Of a stretch of 64,000 nucleotides of DNA, positions 1 to 11,547 are shown piece by piece. The notes below the pieces were generated by a model. The model was not told the DNA's origin and ran no database searches. It worked only from the letters and a program-made list of their open reading frames with translations. Source of the stretch: Valencia hispanica (Eukaryota > Chordata > Actinopteri > Cyprinodontiformes > Valenciidae); contig OY747702.1 in NCBI GenBank assembly GCA_963556495.2, forward strand, positions 21,340,403 to 21,404,402, given 5' to 3'. Positions within the stretch are counted from its first letter, which is position 1. Every line of letters starts with the position of its first letter. Made by a program: the position numbers and the translations under genes.

Positions 1-184
1 AATGAAAAAAGGAAAAGTAAAACAAAAATTAGTAGTCAGTCAACCTGATTATACTTTAAACACTCCTTAAAATGTTTTATCTTATTACTAAAAAAGTTTT
101 ATAAAACCGTAAATACTGAATATAAAGAAGAAAATCTTACAAATCGACTACTTAAAAATTATTTGACACCCTCTTAGGCAGTGT

Positions 185-900
185 CTAGCAATCTGCACCT
201 GTAAATAAAAATTGGTTAAACAACCTGTAAAATACAAGAAAAATGATTAATAAGTGTTCAGTCTTTATTATTTTGTTCTCTAGTCTTCGCTCTTGTTTAT
301 TTCTCTGGCAGCAGGTGGCTACCAGAGTGATGAAAAGATTCAGTACAGTGGACTCTTTATTTTTCCCAAAGTTACTGTCTTTTCTGCAGATCGCCCTCAC
401 TGAAATGACAGTTACTTCATTAACTGAACATTTCCCCCAATAAACACAAATGCACAGACAGGCCCCGCCTCCAATAGCTTCCCCCACCGATTGTGAGGTG
501 ATCAAAACCTGCTGTGAAATGTGTTTGATTTCTTGCGATCTTTTCTCTTCGGTACAATCCCTCTTCGAGAAAAGCAAGTCCAAATTGCTTATCTCGCCCA
601 ATTTTTTTTTTGCACATATAGATTACACTGGATGATTACAGCAACTTCAACCAATCTTCTGGGTGGGTCAGGCCCCGCCTCCTGGCTTCGGCAGTCGACA
701 CCGCCTAGTCAGAACCGACACCACCCGCTGCAAAGAGATTCTCCCAGGTCAGCAGAGAGCTGCTGCAGCGTGAGGGACAGGAGAGGGGTCGGAAGGAAGA
801 AGGAGACCAGGCCCTTCAGATGCTGATGATCACTGCGAGGGTCCGGGTCAGGGTGCGATGAAACCTGAGGTTCTCTGCCAGCTGTAAATTTAAAGTTGAA
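185..900 (-). other. Possible 3' untranslated region or LTR of the provirus
   Basis: This lies downstream of the pol frame on the minus strand. It holds two GC-box-containing copies of the 13-mer AGGCCCCGCCTCC on the plus strand (about 460 and 670) and several minus-strand AATAAA signals between about 230 and 370. That is compatible with U3 and R sequence, but no matching second copy was found at the other end of the provirus, so the assignment is inference. Confidence 0.28.
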
Positions 901-2514
901 TTAGACCGCTCGATGACGCCCTATTTCCCCACGCGTCAACAGTGTCAGCCTTGCTGTGACCCCAGTAGCAGTAACAAAACCTGCTCTCTTCCACTGTGGT
1001 AATTCATAATGTATAACAGAAAACCCGTAGTTCGAATCAGTGTAAATCGTGACGTCTTTATCTCTTCCCCATTTGCATGCTTCAATAAGAGCCCTTATCT
1101 CAGCACGCTGTGCGCTCTGCTTGCCGTCCAGCTTCCCTGAAACGACAGCCTGTAGTGAATCTCCATTCTGCTCAACAACTGCAAAACCTGATCTCAACTG
1201 GCCCTGTCCATCTCTGAAACAACAACCATCGGTATAGAGCACAAAACCTGTAGGTAAGGGATTAGACCGTAAATCAGGACGTATTTTTTGAGCAACAGAA
1301 TTCAGCCTGACACAGTCATGTTGTTCCCCAGAGGCGGTGATTTGGTCAGCCATGTTTATTCCTTCATGCGTAAAAATAATGTTTGGTGCCTCCAAAACTC
1401 TGCTAATCCGCTGCTGACGCAAAGTAGAAAGAGTAAACGTCTCAGAATTAACCAATGCCATGACTCCATGAGATGTCAAAATATTAAGTGGATAACCCCT
1501 GACAATGTGTGAAGTTTTCTCCACTAGGTGTGCAATTCCTGCTGCATGTCTCGTGCAAGGTGGCTGTCTCATTTCAATAGCTTGCAGCTTTATGCTAAGA
1601 TACATAAGAATGTATCTCTGACCACCTTTTTTCTGAAACAAAATCCCATTAACCACCCCATCTGTTTCTGATGTGTTAAGAAAAAATGGACACGTATAGT
1701 CAGGAGTGGCTAAATACGCTGCTTGTGCTAGAGCCTGTTTCAACTTAATAAATGCCTCCTCAGCTGGTATGTCCCATTCTAATTTAGCATGCAGATTTTT
1801 CATACCATGAGCATTTACAAGAGCCCTGAGTGGTGTGGTAAGGTTTGTGTAATTAGGCACATAATGTCTGGAAAAAATTTTCAGTCCCAGAAATGACAGC
1901 ATTGATTTAACAGTGAGAGGTTTAGAATGGGCCAAAATAGCATTCTTGTGGGTGTCCGTCAGTCCAGCCCCTTGAGCGGTCACCCTTCGCCCCAGGAACG
2001 GGACTTCCTGCCTGACCAACTGAAGCTTATCGCGGGAGACTTTGAATCCCTCTTTTCCCAAATGTTGCAACACAACTAGAGTCGCTGCTATGCACTTTTC
2101 AACAGTAGGGCATGCTAAAAGTAAATCGTCCACATATTGGGTCAGTACACAGCCTGGAGGGAGCTGTACAGTGCTTAATGACTGCTTCAACACCTGATTA
2201 AAAATACCTGGAGATAAAGCAAAACCCTGCGGAAGCCTACTATAACGTAGCTTCCTGCCCCTGAATGTAAATGAAAAAATATCCCTGACAGAAGGATGAA
2301 GCGGTAAACAGAAAAATGCATTAGCCAAATCTATGCAGGTAAACCATTTTAAATCAGGAGTCAGTGATGCCAGAGCTGTATACGGATTCGGTGTTGAAAT
2401 GGGAGGGGTTCTAAGGGCCTCATTAATAGCACGCAAATCATGTGCCATTCTGTATTTACCAGTACCTTGTTTTTCCACAGGAAGAAAAGGGGTGTTATAT
2501 GCAATGTCAACATT
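901..2514 (-). pseudogene. pol: Retroviral pol fragment: reverse transcriptase and RNase H
   Basis: This partial Pol protein would copy RNA to DNA and degrade the RNA strand. The frame is open from the stop at 2517-2515 to the stop at 901. The RT palm motifs are visible in order: a block A aspartate (FTCIDLANAFF), block B (LPQGFALSPG) and the active-site box YVDDLL. A connection region follows, then an RNase H domain starting at LYTDG, with the acidic residues of AQRAEI and IYTDSNY. The RNase H domain stops before its last conserved acidic residue, and integrase is absent. The first part of RT (fingers) is missing because of the junction with gag near 2515. It has no start codon of its own; GTG at 2478 is only the first start-like codon. 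The 525 uninterrupted codons downstream of it suggest a fairly recent insertion. Retroviral origin is secure, the exact genus is not. Confidence 0.85.
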
Positions 2515-3277
2515 CTACCCATAATAGCTTTCCAATCCCCCACCGCTAGGGTTTGCCCTGAAGTCAACTGATTTAATTTATTTATCCAACAGTTTCCTCC
2601 ACCAGTCAAAGCAGGGAGTTGCAGAATGATGGCAGATATGTCAGCCATCTTCCATGGTTTGTAAATTACTGAACCATCTGATGCTCCCACTAAAGGAAGC
2701 ATTAAATCAGGGCCTCCACTTGCCCCCCGTGACACCTGAGATCTGGTATTCTTAAATGGTCCTTCACTCCCCTTGTCCCCCAACGTCTGCATATTCTTGA
2801 CCTGTAGAACCGCTGCACATTCATCACGTTGACTGGGGCTGGCACTCCCTGAAAGGTCTGCAGCTTGACCCCTTACCACAGATGCTAATCTTTCCTGATT
2901 CTGCAGCACCCCATCCATCCGTCGCTGAACCCCAGTTAACCTGTGTTCGTGCTGCTCCATCTCATCCATCAATTTAGCATTATACGCCAAAAACAATTTA
3001 TCGGTGTCTTCTAATTTGTTGCTAACTAAATTTAGTAGCTGTCGCTTTTCCTCCCCAGAACACATTCTGTGAGAGACTTCTCTTATAATCCCCTCGGGCA
3101 CCATGACGAGCCCACCTGGCCGTCATAAGGCCCTGGAACTGGTTTTTATCTTTTTTTTTTACTGGGCTTATCAACTAAAACAGAATATAATTTAGAAATG
3201 TATATTAACAATTGGGCATCTAAAGTACTCCAGTTTTGTCCCTGTGGAGCAGGAAGTAATTTATATTCGGCTGCCAT
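2515..3277 (-). pseudogene. gag: Retroviral gag-like fragment, frameshifted and truncated
   Basis: Gag would form the virus core. A methionine codon at 3277 opens a 43-codon frame that ends in TAA at 3148-3146, just after a run of ten A (plus-strand T at 3151-3160). That run is a likely frameshift site. A second open frame starts at 3104 and runs into the deletion junction near 2515. It contains a charged, helix-prone stretch (EEKRQLL to VQRRMD), then a proline/serine-rich linker, then a PWKMADISAII segment that resembles the beginning of a retroviral capsid domain. The rest of capsid, nucleocapsid and protease are missing. The assignment to gag rests on position upstream of pol and the capsid-like segment, so it is moderately sure. 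Confidence 0.55.
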
Positions 3278-5360
3278 TGAATATTCGTAACAAAAATCCA
3301 AAATGGATTAAAATTTAACAAAGTAGGTTATTTGTATTAACTCTATAAATTATTTATTTTAATTGATAAACTCTCAATTCGTAGGCCCAAATTTATCCCA
3401 ATATTAATGCAGTTAACAGTAAAGGCAGGCACCGTTTTTATTTATTTAATTTGTTTCTTTTTATAGTGAAGGAGTTTATATATTATTTATTCATGCAACA
3501 TTAACCTTAATAATGTTTTAGGCAAAGCCGAAACGAAGGAAAGCTAAAAAGGTTTATAAAGCACTGTTTATCTTATCATTAATTTATTTATATACGGAGA
3601 TTATTGCCGTTTCATCTAAAAATCAAAGAATTCCTAATAGAGTCCAGCCTGCGCCAAAACTCGGGACGCACACTTCGGTGAAACACCCGAAGAAATAGAA
3701 TTCTCCCAATATAAAGCAATTTTTATTATCATTAAAACATATACCGAAAGAAATACGTTTAAAACTCGCTTTGCAACACAAAATCGTCAACAGTTTGCTC
3801 AAAAAAAAAAAAAAAAAAAAAAAAACTCCGCCGGACTGACAGATCAAAGTCCGGCCCAATAAAACTTCCGGGTCACACCGCGGAATGAATACGCCGGTGC
3901 ACAGATGGCTAATTCTTCACTACGATGCTAAACCTTACAAACCGTACTCATAAGTAAACCAACCAAAGACAAGACAAAATGCCTCCAACAAAACCACACT
4001 TCGTCATCAATACTCGAATGACTGTTTAACCGAGCCAAATAAATACAGTTCGGAAGCTAAGCTACCAAAGATTAGCTGTCATCATGAGCAACCTAGCTCA
4101 ACTGGAAGCCAAACGTGACCGCTCCGTTATCATAAAAAGTTATTTTATATATATTCTATAGAGTTTACTACCAGTTATTCATAATAACAGTCCTATATAT
4201 ATGTGTTAGACAATGCTTTAGACTTGTTTACGTAGTTGCACAAGGTTGAACGCCTTTATTTCCAGGCGAAACTCATCCAAACTGTGCGTTAGCCGTAAGC
4301 TAACTTATGGTGGTACTTTAGCTGACTGAAAATGATATTCCCTTATTCCTCTACAATGTCAAGCTTCTACGCTTATTGTCTATACAAGAAGCGCGGGCAT
4401 TGTCTAGGCGTTTAAGATTCGCAGAGGAATTATGGTTTTAGATTCAGTCGGTTAGTTCCCCTAAATGAGAAGTTTATATGTGGCCGGAGTGCAAAAGCTA
4501 CCTGGTAGCTTCCTTCCGTCACCGCGACTTCTCCAATCACACATTCATCCGAGAAAGAAAGAACAACAATTTTCACAATCTCATCAAACACTAACCTCTA
4601 CCGGAGCCACCTAAAGCCGGACCTTTTAACACAATCCAATTCACGTGGCTCAAACGTGCGTTTGGAAGATACGCTGGCCTCTCCAAGGTAATCCGTCTAG
4701 ACAACAGAGAGCACACAGGCCCTGCTGCCGTCCCTTCCGCTTGTCAGCCTGGGAGATTTCCGACAGCGTCCCATCGGATGTGAGCGGCCAACTCTCAAGC
4801 CCCTGGTCCGTACTTTGGTCGGCCCTCAACCGAAAGAACAACATGTCAACATTAAATGGAGAACGTTTAAATCGATCAATACCTATTAATTTGGTGTTAG
4901 CGCTTTTCCAGATTAATACAAAACCACCCGGGTGTTGATTAGCAAGGATCAATCCAGTCGCTCTCCGATTCTCTGTTGAACTCAAAGAAAAAACACAAAA
5001 TCACTATAATTGCCACAAACACATGTATCAATCAGTTATGCCACACTCATTACTCACACTCAATCTCTCCCAGCCCTGAGAAAACTCAAAACCAAATCAA
5101 ATGCCCGCATCCTCCACCATTTTGTCGGCTTCTTCTCATTGTATGCTCTAGAACTCGTTTTTTTTACTCAGAGAGGGGAGGGGCGCCGAACTCCAAAACC
5201 CCAGCGGGAACTGTTTCAAAATAAGACCCAGCACTGAGAGACAGAGAGTAACAACAACACACACAAACAACAGATATCTGTTTTTAAAGACGCACCTGCA
5301 GATGGAAGCCAGACAAGATCTGACTCGTTCTCTTACAAGGCTGTACCATTTTTATTTCCA
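3278..5360 (-). other. Probable provirus leader and 5' LTR region
   Basis: This stretch of about 2 kb lies upstream of the gag-like start on the minus strand and has no convincing gene. It contains a homopolymer tract of about 25 T/A near 3800-3825 and a minus-strand AATAAA near 5355. A GC-rich segment around 5170-5215 lies at a distance from that signal that would fit the end of U5. I could not recognise a tRNA primer binding site with confidence. Short ORFs at 3623-3859 and 4650-4985 (minus) have no family features. Confidence 0.3.
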
Positions 5361-5799
5361 AAAGAACAAAGAACATATCACATGACTCCTCTCTCCTCCT
5401 TCTACATCTTGACAGGTCATTTATTTTCTCCAGGTCTCCTGACCGTACCATGAACTGGGTTATAACATGAATTAGAGTTATAGCTGATCCTCCCTGCTTT
5501 CAATTCATATCTTTACTCAAGAGTTTGTTTACTTAAAACCTTCAACCCTATAAAATACTGGTAACAGAGTCATGTTTTACTACCCTGAATAATATAAACA
5601 GGCCTATTACTTCTAAATCTTAAAAAAGATATAATTAAAACATATGTACTGCATAATAAAAAATAGCCTCAAAAAAGTAGAATACAACACTTTTTTCTCA
5701 CCGTCCTCAACAACTTTTTTTTTTTTTTATCTTGCTCGTATCATTTAAAACACACTCATATGTTAGATGTTATATCTTATGTTGCTATACTACATGTTA
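5361..5799. other. AT-rich stretch without a gene
   Basis: No coding or repeat signature was recognised between the provirus and the LINE fragment. A run of T occurs near 5715-5730. Confidence 0.5.
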
Positions 5800-6667
5800 T
5801 ACAACATACACCTTAGACTTAAGATACAACTCAGAGTCCTGCCACATCCAGAAGTATTCAGCTGATACAGCTTTTGTGGCATGTGTGAGCGGTGGACAGG
5901 AGGGGGAGTACAGGGACCCGGCGGAGAACTTCACTGAGTGGAACTCCTGAACACCACCAAGACTAAGGAGCTGTTGGTGGACTTCAGGAGATCTAATCCA
6001 CCAAGAAAGCCAGTCTGCATAGATGGGGAGGAAATAAAGATTGTGGAGTCCTACAGATACCTGGGGGAGGTTCTGGACCAGAAACTGGTGTGGACCACCA
6101 ACACAGATGCAGCATACAGGAAGGGATAGATGCGCCTTTTCTTCCTCAGGTCCTAAGGTCCTTTGATGTCTGCAGTAACATGGTGCAGATGGTTTTTTTT
6201 TGTTTTTTTTTTTGGTGCAGATGTTCTACCACACAGTCATTGAAAGTGTCCTTCTGGATGCCGTTGTCTGTTGAGGATGCAGCACTGCAGACAAAGACTG
6301 CAGATGTCTGGACAAACTGGTCAAAAAGGCTAATTCTGTGCTGGGTCGGGAACTGGACCCTGTAAGAACTGTGGTGGAGAAGCAGATTAGGAGGAAGCTG
6401 CAGGGCATTCTGGCTAATACTAAATATCCCCTCAATGATGCCTGACCATCCAGAGAAGCAGCTGCAGTGAAAAACTGATCTCTTTGAGATGGAGGACTGA
6501 GAGGTTTAGAAGATCGTTTGTTCCTGCAGCCATAAGACTGTTCAACAATGACATCCAACATGTTTCTTAAATAATGTAGTTGTTTTTGTGTATTTAATCT
6601 AACATATATTTCTAAATATGTGAGCACTGGACAAAGTGAATTTCCCCTTTTTGGGGATAAATAAAAT
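5800..6667 (+). pseudogene. LINE 3' fragment (CR1/L2-type non-LTR retrotransposon), RT C-terminal part
   Basis: Two partly overlapping frames carry the end of a fish non-LTR reverse transcriptase. 5732-5950 contains a degraded CHIQKYSADTAFVACV segment, at the position where these elements carry the second catalytic acidic box. 5938-6129 reads TKELLVDFRRSNPP and then ESYRYLGEVLDQKL, the KYLG-type thumb motif of these elements. After 6130 the thumb and C-terminal region continue in shifted frames, interrupted by stops and a T-rich insertion at 6193-6212. The 3' end reads into a TTTCCCC...GGGATAAATAAA tail at about 6640-6665, typical of this class. It is 5' truncated, frameshifted and inactive. 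The clade (Rex1/CR1 versus L2) is not settled by eye. A related fragment lies at 40742-41375. Confidence 0.75.
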
Positions 6668-6671
6668 GTTG

Positions 6672-6727
6672 CCTGTCTTTCCTGCCCTGCCTCCCTCCCT
6701 GCCTGCCTGCCCGCCTGCCTGCCCTTG
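6672..6727. repeat. CCTGC/CCTC microsatellite at LINE 3' end
   Basis: Imperfect repeats of CTGC, CCTGC and CTCC follow the LINE tail directly. Retrotransposon ends often seed such tracts. Confidence 0.75.
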
Positions 6728-6729
6728 CT

Positions 6730-8200
6730 CAGGCTGAATTTCAACACCAGCCCACCCTTGACCCAAAACAGTGCCTGTCAAAACTATTTTGGTTCGGAAA
6801 AATAGAACATTATTTTCTTCAGGAAAGTAATATTAATAATATGTGCCAACACATTATTTTTGACACTGTTTCTAATGTACATCACTATACAGCTGTATGG
6901 CAATAAAAGTGCCTGTGTGACATTTGAGCATTTCTACCAGAAGGAATAACTTCATTAAATGAATCATATCTGGAATTAGATTTAACTTTAAAGTGCAGAG
7001 TATTGATTTGAAGAAAGAAAAAAAAGAACAAAGTTTATGTAAATAGTTTTCTGGATTTTTGAAATGTTACATTAATTTAGTAATAGTTTCACTTTAATAG
7101 AGCTGCCAGACTGTTTCAGCTATTGCCATGTACATTGAAAAATATGTGGAATGTGGGTCCAAATGTAAAGAAATGAAGTGCATTTTGTGAAATATCAATA
7201 TCTTGCCGTGTCTATGAAGTACATGCATTGTTTCTGATGGTTCCTGATTTTATATAGTGTATTTTTATTGGAATGACAATTTATAATGTTGTACTGCAAC
7301 AGAAACGGGTATGTTGCTTTTGTTTTGTGCATGGTGTCTGCAAAGCCTAGCATCAAATGTTAACATACTGGGTCATTGTTCCTACTATTGTACAGCATTC
7401 ATGTCAATTTTATCACAGATACCCTTATGGGCGGTATATGTGGCTGCTAACCAGAACCTCAACTTTGGTCAATTCCACAAACAATACTCTTAACAAAATA
7501 TCAACAAATTCACACTGGAATCATTATAGAGTTTAACTTTCTTCCACTATTGCCAATGTTCACTATATAGAGGTGGTTGTATCAATTATATGATCTAATT
7601 ACTTTTACAAATGTATTTATTTTCTGTATGTTAAGGTTTAGAAATGTAAAATATAACTAACAACAGTAAACGCCTTAGCTTTGGAGTCACTTAAGAAATT
7701 CAATTGGATCTGTCACTCAGGACATTGACATTATCCTCATAGGATAATGCAGTCATCAAAGACCTTCAAGATGGCCTATGTGATGGTTGAAGAGTAGTGA
7801 AGAGGTTGACAGGTGAGTGCAGGGAGGTCTCCATCAGTACTGACCTTTATTAGGGAGCCTTTGTGAGTCATGCCAAGTGGCATGTTGAATCATGGCTCCT
7901 GTGTGCCTCCACCTCATGAAGTGAGGGAAATGTGACAAACTGGATAGAGGAACTAAGGGGATACAATTGGGTAGATTGCATTTATCAAGGTAACTTGATT
8001 TTATGAATTCCTGTTTTCGTTGGGGTTTATGAGCTGGAAGCCCAAATTATGTACAAATAAATAACTAAATACTTTAAATCGTTTAAGTTGTGGGGCTTGA
8101 GTCTATAATCTATGAAAGTTTAACGTTTTGAATGGAATTATGTAAATAAATTAACTTTTCCATGATATTCTAATTTTTTGGAAAGGGTCTGCATACATAT
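6730..8200. other. AT-rich stretch without recognised genes
   Basis: Only short random ORFs are present (for example 7311-7493). I recognise no repeat family here. Confidence 0.5.
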
Positions 8201-8201
8201 A

Positions 8202-8436
8202 TCGCCAGTCCATTGCAGGGCTAAATACATATACAGTGGCTTGCAAAAGTATTTGGCCCCCTTGAACTTTTCCACATTTTGTCACATTACAGCCACAAAC
8301 ATAAATTAATTTTATTGGAATTCCATGTGAAAGACCAATACAAAGTGGTGTACACGTGAGAAGTGGAACGAAAATCATACATGATTCCAATTTTTTTTTA
8401 CAAAAGTGGAGTGTGCGTAATTATTTAGCCCCCTTT
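8202..8436. repeat. Left inverted repeat arm of Tc1 element plus outer SINE-like arm
   Basis: From 8234 to about 8436 the sequence is the reverse complement of about 9611-9825 with few mismatches; these are the long terminal inverted repeats. Outside the TA dinucleotide, 8202-8233 still pairs with 9827-9857 (about 29 of 32 positions), so the symmetry extends beyond the transposon. Confidence 0.85.
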
Positions 8437-9825
8437 GGTCTGAGTGCAGTCAGTTGCCCATAGACATTGCCTGATGAGTGCTAATGACTAAATAGAGTGC
8501 ACCTGTGTGTAATCTAATGTCAGTACAAATACAGCTGCCCTGTGACGGCCTCAGAGGTTGTCTGAGAGAATGTTGGGAGCAACAACACCATGAAGTCCAA
8601 AGAACACACCAGAAAGGTCAGGGATAAAGTTATTGAGAAATTTAAAGCAGGCTTAGGCTACAAAAAGATTTCCCAAGCCTTGAACATCCCACAGAGCACT
8701 GTTCAAGTGATCATTCAGAAATGGAAGGAGTATGGCACAACTGTAAAGCTCCCAAGACAAGGCCGTCCACCCGAACTCACAGGCCGAACAAGGAGAGCGC
8801 TGATCAGAAATGCAGCCAAGGGGCCCATGGTGACTCTGGACGAGCTGCAGAGATCTACAGCTCAGGTGGGGGAATCTGTCCATAGGACAACTATTAGTCG
8901 TGCACTGCACAAAGTTGGCCCTTATGGATGAGTGGCAAGAAGAAAGCCATTGTTAAAAGAAAACCATAAGAAGTCCCGTTTGCAGTTTGCCACAAGCCAT
9001 GTGGGGGACACAGCACACATGTGAAAGAAGGTGCTCTGGTCAGATGAGACCAAAATGGAACTTTTTGGCCAAAATGCAAAACGCTATGTGTGGCGGAAAA
9101 CTAACACTGCACATCACTCTGAACACACCATCCCCACTGTCAAATATGGTGGTGGCAGCATCATGCTCTGGGGGTGCTTCTCTTCAGCAGGGACAGGAAA
9201 GCTGGTCAGAGTTGATAGGAAGATGGATGGAGCCAAATACAGGGCAATCTTGGAAGAAAACCTCTTGGAGTCTGCAAAAGACTTGAGACTGGGCGGGGGT
9301 TCACCTTCCAGCAGGACAACGACCCTAATCATAAAGCCAGGGCAACAATGGAATGGTTTAAAACAAAACATATCCATGTGTTAGAATGGCCCAGTCAAAG
9401 TCCAGATCTAAATCCAACCGAGAATCTGTGGCAAGATCTGAAAGCTGCTGTTCACAAACGCTGTTCATCTAATCTGACTGAGCTGGAGCTGTTTTGCAAA
9501 GAAGAATGGGCAAGAATTTCAGTCTCTAGATGTGCAAAGCTGGTAGAGACATACCCTAAAAGACTGGCAGCTGGAATTGCAGCAAAAGGTGGTTCTACAA
9601 AGTATTGACTCAGGGGGCTGAATAATTACGCACACCCCACTTTTCAGTTATTTATTTGTAAAAAGAATTTGGAATCATTTATGATTTTTGTTCCACTTCT
9701 CACGTGTACACCACTTTGTATTGGTCTTTCACGTGGAATTCCAATAAAATTGATTCACGTTTGTGGCTGTAACGTGACAAAATGTGGAAAAGTTCAAGGG
9801 GGCCGAATACTTTTGCAAGCCACTG
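8234..9825 (+). mobile_element. Tc1-like DNA transposon, complete length (1,592 bp)
   Basis: The element starts CAGTGGCTTGCAAAAG and ends with its inverse, CTTTTGCAAGCCACTG. It is flanked by TA on both sides (8232-8233 and 9826-9827), the target dinucleotide of Tc1/mariner elements. The inverted repeats are about 200 bp, and a DD34E transposase lies between them on the plus strand. The full length and both ends are preserved, but the gene is dead (two nonsense codons and one frameshift), so it could move only with enzyme supplied in trans. Confidence 0.93.
8590..9608 (+). pseudogene. Tc1 family DD34E transposase, inactivated
   Basis: The enzyme would cut and paste the element by binding its inverted repeats and cleaving with a DDE active site. 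The N-terminus (8590-8931) shows the paired helix-turn-helix DNA-binding domain (GYKKISQALNIPQSTVQVII) followed by a GRPPELTGRTRR linker. The catalytic part shows D1 in LWSDET (about 9040), D2 in QQDND (about 9320) and E in SPDLNPTENLW (about 9420), with 34 residues between D2 and E. The length of about 340 codons fits the family. Breaks: TGA at 8929-8931, likely from CGA by CpG decay; TGA at 9022-9024 where a tryptophan is usual; and a one-base shift near 9290 in a G-rich run. The frame then continues cleanly to the stop at 9608. Confidence 0.93.
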
Positions 9826-9857
9826 TATTTGTATATAGCCCTTCAATGGACTGGCGA
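9611..9857. repeat. Right inverted repeat arm of Tc1 element plus outer SINE-like arm
   Basis: This pairs with 8202-8436. The element proper ends at 9825, followed by TA at 9826-9827; 9828-9857 is the outer arm. Confidence 0.85.
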
Positions 9858-9986
9858 CTTGTCCAGGGTGTACTCTGTCTTTCGCCTCTTGACCGCTGGA
9901 GATAGGCACCAGCCCCCCCGCAACCCTGCATTAGGATGGACAGGTACAGAAAATCGATGGATGGATATATATATATATATATATAT
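9836..9986 (+). repeat. SINE/LINE tail-type repeat ending in GATGG and (TA)n
   Basis: CAATGGACTGGCGACTTGTC, a GGAGATAGGCACCAGCCCCC block and a terminal GATGGATGGATATATA run form the common 3' tail of fish SINE-like retroposons. An inverted copy of its first 25 bp or so lies on the other side of the Tc1 element (8202-8226). Confidence 0.7.
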
Positions 9987-9989
9987 AAA

Positions 9990-11545
9990 ACGAGCCTAGC
10001 TTGAAAGTCTTTAAATTTGATAAGAGTAATTTCTGTATTCCTGACTACAGTGTGGGTAAAAAAAAAATAAAAAAGTTTTCTGGGCATGTGTGTCTCTCTG
10101 AAAATATTACATACACAAGCTGAGCTGCAGAAAAAAATCAAAGGAACCCACGTCAAGGCTGTGCCAAAGCACCCGCTGACACTAGATATCTGATAGAGCC
10201 CGGCCCACATCCTTGGCTTCCCTACAGCCTCTTTGCCAACTGACAGAACTCTGATCAGAGCCTTTGAGCTGAGAAACAAAGAGATGTCTTCCACTGATTA
10301 TGGGTACAACATATTTTAAAGCCAACTTTCATCAAGCACATCAAGATTCCTTTGGGTATCAAACCTGATGAGGCAATGAGAATTTTCTCATTCAACTCTC
10401 TTTACTGTGTAAAAAAGGTCTTATGTAAGTGCTTTAGAAACAATGAAAAGATGCAGCAAATAATGAGCAACCAAATGATTGGGATCTTAACAAACAGCCC
10501 AATTTGGAAAACAATCCACACATGCAGAGCGATACACAACTTTCACTTTCTGCCTTACTGTCAAACCAATATTCATCTCATGCTTAGTCTCAATTTCCAT
10601 TAAGAAATCATGAACCATCTGCCTGCTAGGCAGAAACTGTGCATGATGTGAGGAATGCCTCCCATGTTATGCTTAATTAATGAAGCACTGTATTCTAGCC
10701 AAGGAATCCCACAAACACAGATATATAACATGATGCAAATGTCCCCAGTTTCTCTGAAATGGGATGTTTGGAAGCATAAGTGATTGCTGATGTTTATGGA
10801 TGGTGGGCCTGGTTTGTTTTTTATCTGGGTTTTTGAATTTGAAGAGAAGCTATGATGTTCAAATGTTGTGAATGTCTTATTTAGACATTTCCTATGAAAT
10901 GCTTTGACTGATGACATGCTGGAATATCACAGTGAATGACACAAGATAGATGAAACAGATATTGTGAAAAGGGAAGATTGATTTGTTCTCCCAACCGCAA
11001 ATCTTACTTTTCAAAACAGAAACTGACCACCTCAATTAATCAGTCAATCATTATGCTTGACTGATGAAAATTTTAACCAAATGAGAAACATTAACTATTT
11101 TGACCAGCAAGTCATAGGACACAGATGCCACATTTACCGAAAATGTTTGAACAAATTTTAGGTTCAAGAAAAGAATCAGATAAGTATAATGACTGAATTT
11201 ATATTTACATAACACCCCATCTATATGAGCTCATAAAGTATACTAAATGGTTTGCTACTTAAAATTAATCTTGAAGTTGTTTAGGAAATTCAAAATAAAC
11301 TTTGATTGTAACAGGACCGGAGTCCAAGAAGGACAAAACAGAAATTATGTTTTTCCTCGTTTACAGATTTTCTTTGTTTCAACATTCCTGTTGATTTTTT
11401 TAAATATAAAACAAAGATTAACAGAGTACCTACAGTTTTCAAATGATGATTTCATTTATTAAAGAAAAAAAAAACAATATAACCTGGCCCTATGAAGATA
11501 AAAAAAGTAATCATGCCCCTCTATTGTTAGATCGTGATGTCTAAA
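9990..11545. other. AT-rich stretch without recognised genes
   Basis: No ORF with family features was found. The short ORFs (for example 9794-10294 minus, 10600-10917 minus) are low-complexity or unsupported. Confidence 0.5.
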
Positions 11546-11547
11546 AC

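Larger units (their letters stand above)
185..5360 (-). mobile_element. Defective endogenous retrovirus-like provirus (outer limits approximate)
   Basis: Read on the minus strand, a gag-like fragment (about 3277 down to 2515) is followed directly by a reverse transcriptase/RNase H frame (2514 down to 901). Both genes point the same way, as in a provirus. Protease, most of gag, the first part of RT, integrase and env are not seen. The 5' side (3278-5360) and the 3' side (185-900) should hold leader and LTR sequence, but I could not pair two LTR copies by eye, so both limits are guesses. Minus-strand AATAAA-type signals occur near 5355 and in 185-400. Class I-like (gamma/epsilon) is inferred from the RT-RNase H layout only. 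Confidence 0.55.

Noticed and set aside
185..601. Minus-strand ORF of 138 codons near the provirus 3' side
   Set aside because: No env or other retroviral features; more likely non-coding LTR or UTR sequence.
5160..5220. Possible retroviral primer binding site on the minus strand
   Set aside because: The GC-rich segment does not match a tRNA 3' end that I can name with confidence.
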